5,042 nucleotides of DNA from Clostridium sp. (GTDB taxonomy: Bacteria > Bacillota_A > Clostridia > Lachnospirales > Lachnospiraceae), in contig JAMPAW010000219.1 in NCBI GenBank assembly GCA_023666975.1, positions 1 through 5,042 on the forward strand, read 5' to 3'. Within the stretch, counting starts at the first letter, position 1; each line of letters starts with the position of its first letter. The notes below the pieces were generated by a model that saw only the letters and a list, made by a program, of their open reading frames with translations, had not been told where the DNA came from and did not search any database. Shown one piece after another: positions 1-4,683 of the stretch. The translations under genes were made by a program, and so were the position numbers.

Positions 1-270
1 CACCGGAATTTTCCCTGAAATGCTTTCCCGTTGCAATCTCCAGCATTTCCGGTATTCCCTGTGATGCGTTTGCCTTCGCTTTTATATTTGCCCCTTTCAG
101 CGAATATGTATACCGTGAACCCGTATATTCGTCTGGCAGTTCCTTCCCAATATATACAATGTCCTTTGTGTCAGCGATTTCGTAAAATTCAAAACCATTC
201 CCTCCATCAGAATGTCTGTTTCTGTAGCAATTTGACTGCCTTTACCGCGGCGAACAATTGAAAACAGCCG
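1..270 (-). pseudogene. Frameshifted fragment of an accessory (phage/ICE-like) hypothetical protein, runs off the left edge
   Basis: Read on the minus strand, two open stretches in different frames join into one plausible protein. Upstream is GSQIATETDILMEG (about 242-201). After a one-base phase change near 200-207 (GGAGGGAA) comes NGFEFYEIADTKDIVYIG and a continuation with KELPDEYTGSRYTYSLKG and AKANASQGIPEMLEIATGKH, open to position 1. Composition and spacing look truly coding, whereas the plus-strand ORF here (31-261) is Pro/Leu-rich and has no ribosome binding site. The piece resembles, from memory, a domain found in large accessory proteins of clostridial phages and conjugative elements, but I cannot name the family. 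No convincing start or ribosome binding site is visible, since the upstream frame closes at a TAA at 271-273. It is therefore best read as a decayed remnant. The C-terminus lies outside the window. The protein assignment is inference; the two-frame continuity is seen directly. Confidence 0.5.
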
Positions 271-275
271 TTATT

Positions 276-755
276 TCACCCGCAAGTATCATATTCCTTG
301 CAGACATCCACCCATTCCGCATATCCTGAATGTTCCTCTAACTCCGGAATGGTAAGCTCTATCGCACTGTTCGAGCTGCCACAGGCAGGAAAAACCGTAT
401 CAAAGCGTTTTAATGACACGTCCAGATACACCTTCACGCCCTCATGTACCGCAAATGGACAGACACCGCCCACTGCATGGCCTACCAGTGTTTCCGCCTC
501 GTCCGGTGAGAGCATTTTTGCCTTTTTACCAAACTTAGCCTTATATTTCGGATTGTCAATCTTCGCATCCCCGACTGCCACAATCAGCACCGCCTCATTT
601 TCCACCATAAAAGAAAGTGTCTTTGCTATCCTCTGCGGCTCACAGTGTAATGCTTTGGCGGCAAGCTCCACCGTTGCACTGGACACATCAAATTCCTGTA
701 TCCTCTCCTCCATCCCATGTTCCCTGAAATATGCTTTTACTTTTTCGATTGCCAT
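276..755 (-). CDS. YbaK/EbsC-family aminoacyl-tRNA deacylase (Cys-tRNA(Pro)/prolyl-tRNA deacylase-like)
   Basis: This 159-aa protein has the full length of a stand-alone YbaK-like editing domain. Family members hydrolyse mischarged tRNA in the cytosol, typically Cys- or Ala-tRNA(Pro), correcting prolyl-tRNA synthetase errors. Visible landmarks are the conserved lysine at residue 45 in AKTLSF, the GDAKIDNPKYK strand-turn at 62-72, the glycine-rich GGVCPF at 96-101, and the C-terminal YLDVSLKRFDTVFPACGSSN block at 110-129. The start is supported by an AGGAGG ribosome binding site just upstream (about 762-767). The gene begins 19 bp after the stop of the XRE-cupin gene and probably shares its transcript. 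Which tRNA or amino acid is edited cannot be read from the sequence. Some homologues act on other charged tRNAs, so the specificity is left open; family membership is confident. Confidence 0.93.
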   Translation of the reverse strand: MAIEKVKAYFREHGMEERIQEFDVSSATVELAAKALHCEPQRIAKTLSFMVENEAVLIVAVGDAKIDNPKYKAKFGKKAKMLSPDEAETLVGHAVGGVCPFAVHEGVKVYLDVSLKRFDTVFPACGSSNSAIELTIPELEEHSGYAEWVDVCKEYDTCG

Positions 756-774
756 TGTTTTCCTCCTTCTGACC

Positions 775-1332
775 TTAATTGTCTGGATAAAAAATCACAT
801 TGTAGACGGTACACACTTCATTGGAAGCATTATGGTATGCATGGGGAACATCCGCACCAAAGCGTACAGACTGCTTTTCCTGCAATAATACCTCTTTCCC
901 ACCGATTACCATTTTCAAAGCCCCCTGCACAGGAAGAATATACTCCTCCACTCCCGCCGCATGGGGAAGGGAAGCATGATGTACCCCTGCATCAAACTCA
1001 ATATAAAAGACTTCCAAATTCCTTGCCGGATCAAACGGAAACAGCGGATATGCCCTCATTTTACCATTTTCTTCTGTAATCATCCCTTTTTCGCAGGGTT
1101 CGGCAACCGTATATTCCGTTTCCGGCTGCCTGCAGAAAAAAGATAAGGGTATTTTCAGCCCTGTTGAAATTTTCCATAATACGTTAATGGTAGGTGAGGA
1201 CTGCCCACGTTCAATCTGCCCTAACATTGGCTTGCTTACCCCCGTAAGCTCCGCAGTCTCATCCAATGTAAGATGCCTTGTGTTACGGATTTCTTTGAGC
1301 CGTTCGCCTATTTTCAATGTATTTTTCTCCAT
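775..1332 (-). CDS. XRE-family transcriptional regulator with C-terminal cupin domain
   Basis: This 185-aa two-domain regulator has a helix-turn-helix at about residues 8-65, with DETAELTGVSKPMLGQIERG at about 24-43 giving the XRE pattern. A short linker leads to a small cupin barrel at about 105-182, with HAAGVEEYILPVQG at 124-137 and the second cupin motif FGADVPHAYHN at 158-168. His124, Glu129/130 and His164 are candidate ligands for a metal or small molecule. Regulators of this architecture usually sense a metabolite through the cupin and control an adjacent gene. Here that neighbour is the YbaK-like deacylase 19 bp downstream. The start is well supported by AGGAGG four bases before the ATG, under an extended -10 promoter. 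The inverted repeat over that promoter suggests autoregulation (inference). The ligand cannot be predicted. Confidence 0.93.
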   Translation of the reverse strand: MEKNTLKIGERLKEIRNTRHLTLDETAELTGVSKPMLGQIERGQSSPTINVLWKISTGLKIPLSFFCRQPETEYTVAEPCEKGMITEENGKMRAYPLFPFDPARNLEVFYIEFDAGVHHASLPHAAGVEEYILPVQGALKMVIGGKEVLLQEKQSVRFGADVPHAYHNASNEVCTVYNVIFYPDN

Positions 1333-1340
1333 GAATCCTC

Positions 1341-1380
1341 CTGTATGTTTTTACATATTTTTTATTATTATAACATACAG
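1341..1380. promoter_or_regulatory. Candidate operator: nested inverted repeats over the XRE-cupin promoter and ribosome binding site
   Basis: Perfect 9-bp arms CTGTATGTT (1341-1349) and AACATACAG (1372-1380) flank a 22-bp spacer. A second inverted repeat, TATGT-N4-ACATA (1344-1348 and 1353-1357), shares the left arm. There are thus three TATGT half-sites: the outer right one overlaps the -10 element and the left one touches the ribosome binding site. Binding here would block transcription of the operon. Its position directly before an XRE-cupin regulator suggests autorepression, although RNA folding over the ribosome binding site is an alternative use of the same symmetry. Confidence 0.55.
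1367..1376 (-). promoter_or_regulatory. Extended -10 promoter of the XRE-cupin/deacylase operon
   Basis: On the minus strand the sequence reads TGTTATAAT, a TGn extension followed by a perfect TATAAT (-10 hexamer at 1372-1367). It lies 35 bp upstream of the ATG at 1332, and transcription would begin near 1360. The -35 region, about 17 bp further upstream at 1390-1395, reads TTTCCT and is a poor match. This is typical of extended -10 promoters, which depend less on a -35 box. Confidence 0.65.
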
Positions 1381-1402
1381 AGGAATAGAAGGAAAGACTT
1401 TT

Positions 1403-1425
1403 TTACCTCAACAGCGGCATACTTT
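1403..1425 (-). pseudogene. Fossil C-terminus of a second DUF2000 gene
   Basis: The last codons before a TAA at 1403-1405 read SMPLLR-stop, against SMPLLK-stop at the end of the intact DUF2000 gene at 3220. At DNA level 18 of the final 21 bases match, and two of the three differences are in third or stop positions. Nothing else of the gene is recognisable upstream, where the sequence turns into hairpin-forming non-coding DNA. It is read as the remnant of a deleted paralogue or a small duplicated 3' end. The stretch is short, so a chance match is unlikely but not excluded. Confidence 0.45.
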
Positions 1426-1434
1426 CTCTGTAAA

Positions 1435-1453
1435 CCGCTATTTGATATAGTGG
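1435..1453. repeat. Small stem-loop in the intergenic region
   Basis: CCGCTAT (1435-1441) can pair with ATAGTGG (1447-1453) around a 5-nt loop, with one G-T pair. It shares the AAACCGCTAT word with the neighbouring relic at 1458-1500. There is no clear U-run on either side, so it is not called a terminator. It may be a second decayed piece of the same repeat. Confidence 0.3.
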
Positions 1454-1457
1454 AATT

Positions 1458-1500
1458 ACAAACCGCTATATATGGGTTAATTTCCTATAGCAACGATTTC
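1458..1500. repeat. Decayed copy of the 3167-3208 terminator, possible weak terminator of the radical-SAM gene
   Basis: Aligned by eye, 34 of about 43 columns match the strong stem-loop at 3167-3208, starting with an identical 10-base ACAAACCGCT. The outer stem has decayed, but an inner stem GCTATA (1465-1470) / TATAGC (1486-1491) persists. It sits 11 bp past the stop of the radical-SAM gene, where a terminator is expected. The minus-strand sequence after it is only mildly T-rich, so termination strength is doubtful. Confidence 0.5.
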
Positions 1501-1510
1501 CTCTATCTGA

Positions 1511-2344
1511 TCACTTCGGTTTTAATTTGTTTTCTACCAATTCCTTATGATAAAAATAATTGATATGTTTTACTGAATGTTCATTACAATATTCCTCAAT
1601 CTCAATGGAAAGAGCGTTCCAAAATTCCATGTTCCCTTTTACATATATTTCATCATACAGTTTCCATAATCGTGAATAAGTATTTTTTATATAGTTAAGA
1701 ATATCCTGCTTATAATTCCCCCGTAAGTTCAGATTTTCAAACCAGTATTCATCCACATACCCATGTGTTTTTTCTATGATTTTTTTGTAATCCGTTATGC
1801 CCGGAAAAATGGGTGACATAAACAAAACAGTATATATGCCATTCTCATGTAATATTTCAAGCGTTTCAAGCCGTTTCCAGATACTGCTGGCATAATCCAT
1901 ATCACTTTTAAATTGTTCATCCAATGTATTAACTGACACCGATACTTTCAGATTCTTGCACTGTTTCAATAAATCAATGTCTCTTAAAATCAGATGGGAT
2001 TTTGTTGAGATGTTCAGTTCACAATCTACCGAAACCAACTGCTCCAATATTTTTCGTGTACTGCCGTACTTCTCCTCAAATGAATTGTAACAATCCGTTA
2101 CAGATGACAGAAAAACAGATTTCCCCTGCAGCCTCTTTCTGCTTATCGGCTTGTCACACCGCTTAATGTCAATAAAACTCCCCCATTCTTCACTATGCTT
2201 TGTAAACCGCTTTATAAAACAGGCATAACAGTACCTGCATCCATGAGGGCATCCCACATAAGGGTTTATCACATAATCACTTGCCGGCAGATTTGATTTT
2301 GTAACCAAATCCTTTACCGTAATTTCATTTTCTATTATGTTCAT
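1511..2344 (-). CDS. Radical SAM protein, spore photoproduct lyase-like (SplB/COG1533) group
   Basis: This 277-aa protein, typical in length for the small SPL-like radical SAM group, has the 4Fe-4S motif CPHGCRYC (Cys32, Cys36, Cys39) within INPYVGCPHGCRYCYA. This cluster cleaves S-adenosylmethionine to a 5'-deoxyadenosyl radical. Further family marks are FLSSVTDCYNSFEEKYG (78-94), ISTKSHLILRDIDLL (112-126), KVSVSVNTLDE (133-143) and MSPIFPGITD (176-185). The substrate is unknown; most members of this group are not genuine photoproduct lyases. The ATG overlaps the TGA stop of the upstream XRE-DUF5680 gene by 4 bp (ATGA), with a G-run 8 bp before it as ribosome binding site, so the two are translationally coupled. 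The coding sequence is visibly more AT-rich than the deacylase and DUF2000 genes, which hints at separate ancestry. Fold confident, function open. Confidence 0.92.
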   Translation of the reverse strand: MNIIENEITVKDLVTKSNLPASDYVINPYVGCPHGCRYCYACFIKRFTKHSEEWGSFIDIKRCDKPISRKRLQGKSVFLSSVTDCYNSFEEKYGSTRKILEQLVSVDCELNISTKSHLILRDIDLLKQCKNLKVSVSVNTLDEQFKSDMDYASSIWKRLETLEILHENGIYTVLFMSPIFPGITDYKKIIEKTHGYVDEYWFENLNLRGNYKQDILNYIKNTYSRLWKLYDEIYVKGNMEFWNALSIEIEEYCNEHSVKHINYFYHKELVENKLKPK

Positions 2345-3015
2345 AAGATAATCCCCCCGTGAAATGTACAGATAAATACTTTTTCCTGCCTACAGTATAT
2401 CCTTTCCTCACCGGTAAAACATTCAAAATCACCCTGCACCTGGCACTGGTACATATAATCACCTTTCTGGTAAAACTCCGGTCCCCGGAATGGCATTGCA
2501 ACTGAAACATGGGAAAGCACTTCTTTCAAAAAGGCAATATCGAAATTTTCTTTCAAACTCTGCCCATAATAGTTCATTGCCCACACCGCCTGACCGCTTA
2601 CCCATACACGTTCCCCACCGCTAAATTTCTGTCCTCCTAAATAAGTGTCCATATACAGATAATTCCCATCTTCATAACGAAAATCGTGAGAAGCGGGCTG
2701 CGATGGCATAGTTTCATTTTCTCCTGTTATATATGTGTTATTTTTTGCCCTGACTAAAAAAGCCCTGATATCCTGCATAGGATATTTCTGATTGCAAAAA
2801 AGACTCACCATGCAAGTATCGTTTTCCTTTACGAGCCTGTCAATGGAAACCTTAAAAATCTCACTAAGGCATATAAGATTCTGGATATCCGGAAATGACT
2901 GTCCGTTCTCCCATTTGGTGATGGATTGCCTTGATATGCCCAGCTTGTCCGCAAGTTCCTCCTGCGACAGTTTTCTGTTTGTCCTCAATAATTGCAGCTT
3001 TTCTTTAAATTCCAT
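2341..3015 (-). CDS. XRE-family regulator with C-terminal DUF5680 domain
   Basis: This 224-aa protein has an XRE helix-turn-helix at residues 1-64, with SQEELADKLGISRQSITKWE at 17-36 and the FPDIQNLICLSEIFKVSIDRL tail. DUF5680 follows at about 83-223, recognised by FLVRAKNNTY, the YMDTYLGGQKFSGGERVW block at 121-138, WAMNYYGQ at 145-152, MPFRGPE at 174-180 and a terminal FHGG. The C-terminal domain's ligand is unknown to me. A longer reading from an ATG at 3039 adds MNAQEEVR. It is rejected because an AGGAGG sits 8 bases before the ATG at 3015, and the TATAAT of the promoter covers the 3039 ATG, placing the expected transcription start inside the extension. The gene overlaps the radical-SAM gene by 4 bp and probably controls this two-gene operon (inference). 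Confidence 0.92.
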   Translation of the reverse strand: MEFKEKLQLLRTNRKLSQEELADKLGISRQSITKWENGQSFPDIQNLICLSEIFKVSIDRLVKENDTCMVSLFCNQKYPMQDIRAFLVRAKNNTYITGENETMPSQPASHDFRYEDGNYLYMDTYLGGQKFSGGERVWVSGQAVWAMNYYGQSLKENFDIAFLKEVLSHVSVAMPFRGPEFYQKGDYMYQCQVQGDFECFTGEERIYCRQEKVFICTFHGGIIL

Positions 3016-3037
3016 CCTGACTTCCTCCTGAGCATTC

Positions 3038-3066
3038 ATTATACTTTAACAAATTTCCATAATCAA
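3038..3066 (-). promoter_or_regulatory. Sigma-A type promoter of the XRE-DUF5680/radical-SAM operon
   Basis: On the minus strand TTGATT (3066-3061) is followed after exactly 17 bp by a perfect TATAAT (3043-3038). The predicted transcription start lies near 3031, about 16 bases before the ATG at 3015. This leaves room for the AGGAGG and excludes the upstream in-frame ATG at 3039 as a start. Confidence 0.75.
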
Positions 3067-3168
3067 TCTACCTATGCGTTCCAATCCGGCAACTGTTGGT
3101 TGCATATTTTTAAATAGTTTCTAAGTGGATAATCCAATTTGTCAGTGAACGAGTGCAAACAAAATGAC

Positions 3169-3208
3169 AAACCGCTGCATATGAGGTAATTCCTCAAAGC
3201 AGCGGTTT
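3169..3208. terminator. Intrinsic stem-loop terminator after the DUF2000 operon, probably bidirectional
   Basis: Perfect 10-bp arms AAACCGCTGC (3169-3178) and GCAGCGGTTT (3199-3208) enclose a second small stem, GAGG/CCTC (3183-3186, 3192-3195). The structure lies 11 bp past the DUF2000 stop. The best U-tract is in the plus direction (TTTTATTTTTT after the stem). In the minus direction the stem is followed by a weaker GTCATTTTGTTTG. No plus-strand gene needs it, so its use for the minus-strand operon is inferred from position. The rest of the gap up to 3066 holds only a weak GCAAC/GTTGC hairpin at 3089-3103. Confidence 0.75.
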
Positions 3209-3219
3209 TATTTTTTATA

Positions 3220-3642
3220 CTACTTCAACAGTGGCATACTTCCGGTTAATTTATTCACTTTCTTTTTCGGTCCACAGATGGCAACCCCAAAATATTCCAG
3301 CTCCGTTTCGGAAACCTCTTGCATTTTTTCAATAAACTCCTCATACGTTTTGCACCCCTGCGCCAAGTCAGAGAAGTCAACCACCGTCAAATCGGAAAAT
3401 TCCGGTTCATACAGCCTTTGGCGGATTGTGCGTATCACTTCCCTGCTGCCCTTTAGGATTGGCACCGGAAATCTGGTAATGCCTAAATGCCCGTTCCCTG
3501 ACCTGTCATACACATCCGCACCTACAACCTCCGGCATCTGTTTCCCCAGCGTGATTCCCATAATCGCTGCCGCATTTGCTATAATTCCAAGCGGCAGGCT
3601 TTCATCAATTACCATGACACATTTTTCATTCTGTAAATCCAT
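3220..3642 (-). CDS. DUF2000 family protein
   Basis: This 140-aa full-length DUF2000 protein shows KCVMVIDESLPLGIIANAAA at 7-26, the GITLGKQMPEVVGADV stretch at 29-44, HLGITRFPVPILKG at 52-65, VVDFSDLAQGCKTYEEF at 87-103, and the characteristic C-terminus AICGPKKKVNKLTGSMPLLK. The family is cytosolic and of unknown function. Structures of relatives resemble peptidyl-tRNA hydrolase 2, which gives no proven activity. The start is secure: AGGAGG lies 8 bp before the ATG, inside the last codons of the upstream gene, whose TGA ends 3 bp before this ATG, giving translational coupling. It is followed by a strong stem-loop. DUF2000 genes next to AraC-type regulators are, as far as I recall, a recurring clostridial arrangement, and an AraC remnant sits upstream here. 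Confidence 0.92.
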   Translation of the reverse strand: MDLQNEKCVMVIDESLPLGIIANAAAIMGITLGKQMPEVVGADVYDRSGNGHLGITRFPVPILKGSREVIRTIRQRLYEPEFSDLTVVDFSDLAQGCKTYEEFIEKMQEVSETELEYFGVAICGPKKKVNKLTGSMPLLK

Positions 3643-3645
3643 TGT

Positions 3646-4158
3646 TCAAACCTCCTGTTTCCCGGAGAATTTCTCCTCTATCTGATAGCAGCGGTAAAGA
3701 TAGGCCTGTGAAAAGCCTACCCGCTTATATAATTCTGGCAGTTCCTTCCGTTCCGGAATGTCTGCCAGTATTTTTATAATCTCATTTTCCGTTGCCAACT
3801 GCAAAATTTCTCTTAAACCATTATCATCTAACAAATTCCCATCCGGCAGAAACAAAAGGTTCTGCCTCTTAATGCCGACTGTCAGACCGGATTCTGCCAT
3901 AACATATTCCACCGTCTCCATACCCTTGCTTTTCCGCAATACGAACCCACATTTCTGCATTTGAGAATCACATAAGCAGCCGCCTGTCTCCGGCAGATAC
4001 CATTCGCCCACCACACCGCATTTCTTCACTTTATATCCATTATCGGCAAGTACGGAACTTAGGTAATAATTGGTACACTCAACAATACGGAAAATGCAAT
4101 CCAAACTCTCCTGCCAACTAATTTCCTCACATTTCTGTATATTACCCAAAATATCCAT
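3646..4158 (-). CDS. Unrecognised 170-aa protein with GNAT-like C-terminus; start uncertain
   Basis: I do not recognise the family. The last third resembles the end of a GNAT acetyltransferase: LPDGNLLDDNGLREILQLA (104-122), then EIIKILADIP (126-135) and KELPELYKRVGFSQAYLY (138-155), like the usual ADV...LYEKxGF strand. The acetyl-CoA loop (Q/R-x-x-G-x-G/A) is not visible, so activity is doubtful. Eight cysteines are present (10, 21, 28, 47, 61, 63, 70, 157). The ATG at 4158 has no ribosome binding site, and an in-frame TGA lies at 4174-4176. A better start, ATG at 4181 (MNESAVL) with a GGAAGGGGG before it, is in another frame. One extra base near 4160 would join it as MNESAVLQMDILG, so the gene may be frameshifted at its 5' end. 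Its TGA is 3 bp from the DUF2000 ATG, in the same operon. Confidence 0.7.
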   Translation of the reverse strand: MDILGNIQKCEEISWQESLDCIFRIVECTNYYLSSVLADNGYKVKKCGVVGEWYLPETGGCLCDSQMQKCGFVLRKSKGMETVEYVMAESGLTVGIKRQNLLFLPDGNLLDDNGLREILQLATENEIIKILADIPERKELPELYKRVGFSQAYLYRCYQIEEKFSGKQEV

Positions 4159-4181
4159 CTGAGAACTGCTGACTCATTCAT

Positions 4182-4452
4182 CCGCTGCACGCCCCCTTCC
4201 ACGATATTCCGAAAGGAAAAGCCCGGCAGCTGCCATTTCCCGCTGACCTCCTCCGCCAAATCAAGCATGACTTCTTTTGCAATATTAAACCCACGGTAAT
4301 CAAATGTTCCATCATCACTCTGCACACAGGCATGGTTATCCCCCGGATTAAAAAGCACGATACTGCCCTTTTCTATGGAATATTCCCTCAAAATGGCATG
4401 CCTCAATCCTCAGCCCATCATCATATACCACTGTCCTCGTCTCTTTTTTCAT
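4182..4452 (-). pseudogene. AraC-type regulator remnant: sensor cupin with internal deletion, no HTH
   Basis: An ATG at 4452 with AGGAGG nine bases upstream opens with MKKETRTVVYDDGLRIEACHFEG, typical of the start of an AraC-family sensor domain. That frame then closes at 4348-4350. The continuation is in another frame: REYSIEKGSIVLFNPGDNHA, then FDYRGFNIAKEVMLDLAEEV and GKWQLPGF, the second half of the AraC-binding cupin. Between the two pieces some 30 residues expected in intact relatives are missing, with a junction near 4381-4392 that also breaks the frame. After about 4195 the similarity stops, and the two DNA-binding helix-turn-helix motifs expected at the C-terminus are absent. The regulator is therefore dead, leaving the downstream genes probably uncontrolled by it. 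Family assignment comes from memory of related sequences. Confidence 0.72.
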
Positions 4453-4479
4453 GTGGATTTTCCTCCTGTCACACCCATC

Positions 4480-4509
4480 TTACAATTTATTTCGGACTGT
4501 GTCTTGTAA
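4480..4509. repeat. Short inverted repeat TTACAA-N18-TTGTAA before the AraC remnant
   Basis: Six-base arms at 4480-4485 and 4504-4509 with an 18-bp spacer lie about 30-55 bp upstream of the AraC-remnant ATG. The position fits a regulator-binding site, but six-base arms in AT-rich DNA arise easily by chance. No convincing -35/-10 pair was found around it. Confidence 0.2.
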
Positions 4510-4530
4510 AATATCTTCATTTTGAATCAT
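4480..4530 (-). CDS. Possible 16-codon ORF upstream of the AraC remnant
   Basis: ATG at 4530 reads MIQNEDILQDTVRNKL and stops at a TAA 27 bp before the AraC start. An AGGTGA lies 6-7 bases before the ATG. It could be a leader peptide, a small protein, or the tail of a deleted gene. The composition is protein-like, but the length gives no statistical support. Confidence 0.22.
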   Translation of the reverse strand: MIQNEDILQDTVRNKL

Positions 4531-4536
4531 TTTGCA

Positions 4537-4587
4537 TCACCTTTTCTTGTTTTGCCCTGTGATATTGGTCTGAATGTTGTCGCTCAT
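4537..4587 (-). CDS. Possible 16-codon ORF with strong ribosome binding site
   Basis: ATG at 4587 (an adjacent ATG at 4590 is also in frame) reads MSDNIQTNITGQNKKR and ends at a TGA. AAGGAGGG lies directly upstream, at a distance short for the first ATG and about 4 bases for the second. It is 6 bp from the next small ORF (4480-4530). It may be a leader peptide or the head of a gene truncated by deletion. No homologue is known to me. Confidence 0.25.
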   Translation of the reverse strand: MSDNIQTNITGQNKKR

Positions 4588-4605
4588 CATCCCTCCTTAA
4601 TGGTC

Positions 4606-4641
4606 AAAAAATAGAGCATATAGATTTCCATTTCTATATGC
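4606..4641 (-). terminator. Intrinsic terminator of the Rpn-type gene
   Basis: Perfect 9-bp arms GCATATAGA (4616-4624) and TCTATATGC (4633-4641) surround an 8-nt loop. On the minus strand the stem is followed, after four bases, by six T (4611-4606). It lies about 40 bp beyond the stop of the gene at 4684. The stem is AT-rich, so its strength is moderate. Confidence 0.65.
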
Positions 4642-4683
4642 CCTAACGCTGTTACTATATTTTATTTCGATTGATATGATTGA

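Noticed and set aside
31..261. 76-codon plus-strand ORF at the left end
   Set aside because: The minus strand carries coherent protein-like sequence across the same bases; the plus-strand product looks random.
298..888. 196-codon plus-strand ORF
   Set aside because: It lies antisense to the clearly conserved YbaK-like gene, has Ser/Thr/Pro-rich shadow composition and no ribosome binding site.
2195..2215. Another TGTAAACCGCTTTA word similar to the hairpin repeat
   Set aside because: It encodes KRFTKH within the radical-SAM gene, has no matching second arm, and is probably coincidence.
3016..3039. Longer N-terminus (MNAQEEVR) for the XRE-DUF5680 protein
   Set aside because: The start would sit within the -10 box, and the AGGAGG lies inside it, properly spaced for the ATG at 3015.
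3089..3103. GCAAC/GTTGC hairpin followed by T-rich sequence
   Set aside because: Only 5-bp arms and no gene ending nearby on that strand; too weak to call a terminator.
4059..4181. C-terminal part of the 115-codon ORF running on from the AraC cupin fragment
   Set aside because: Beyond MNESAVL it is only the out-of-frame reading of the 170-aa gene's start.
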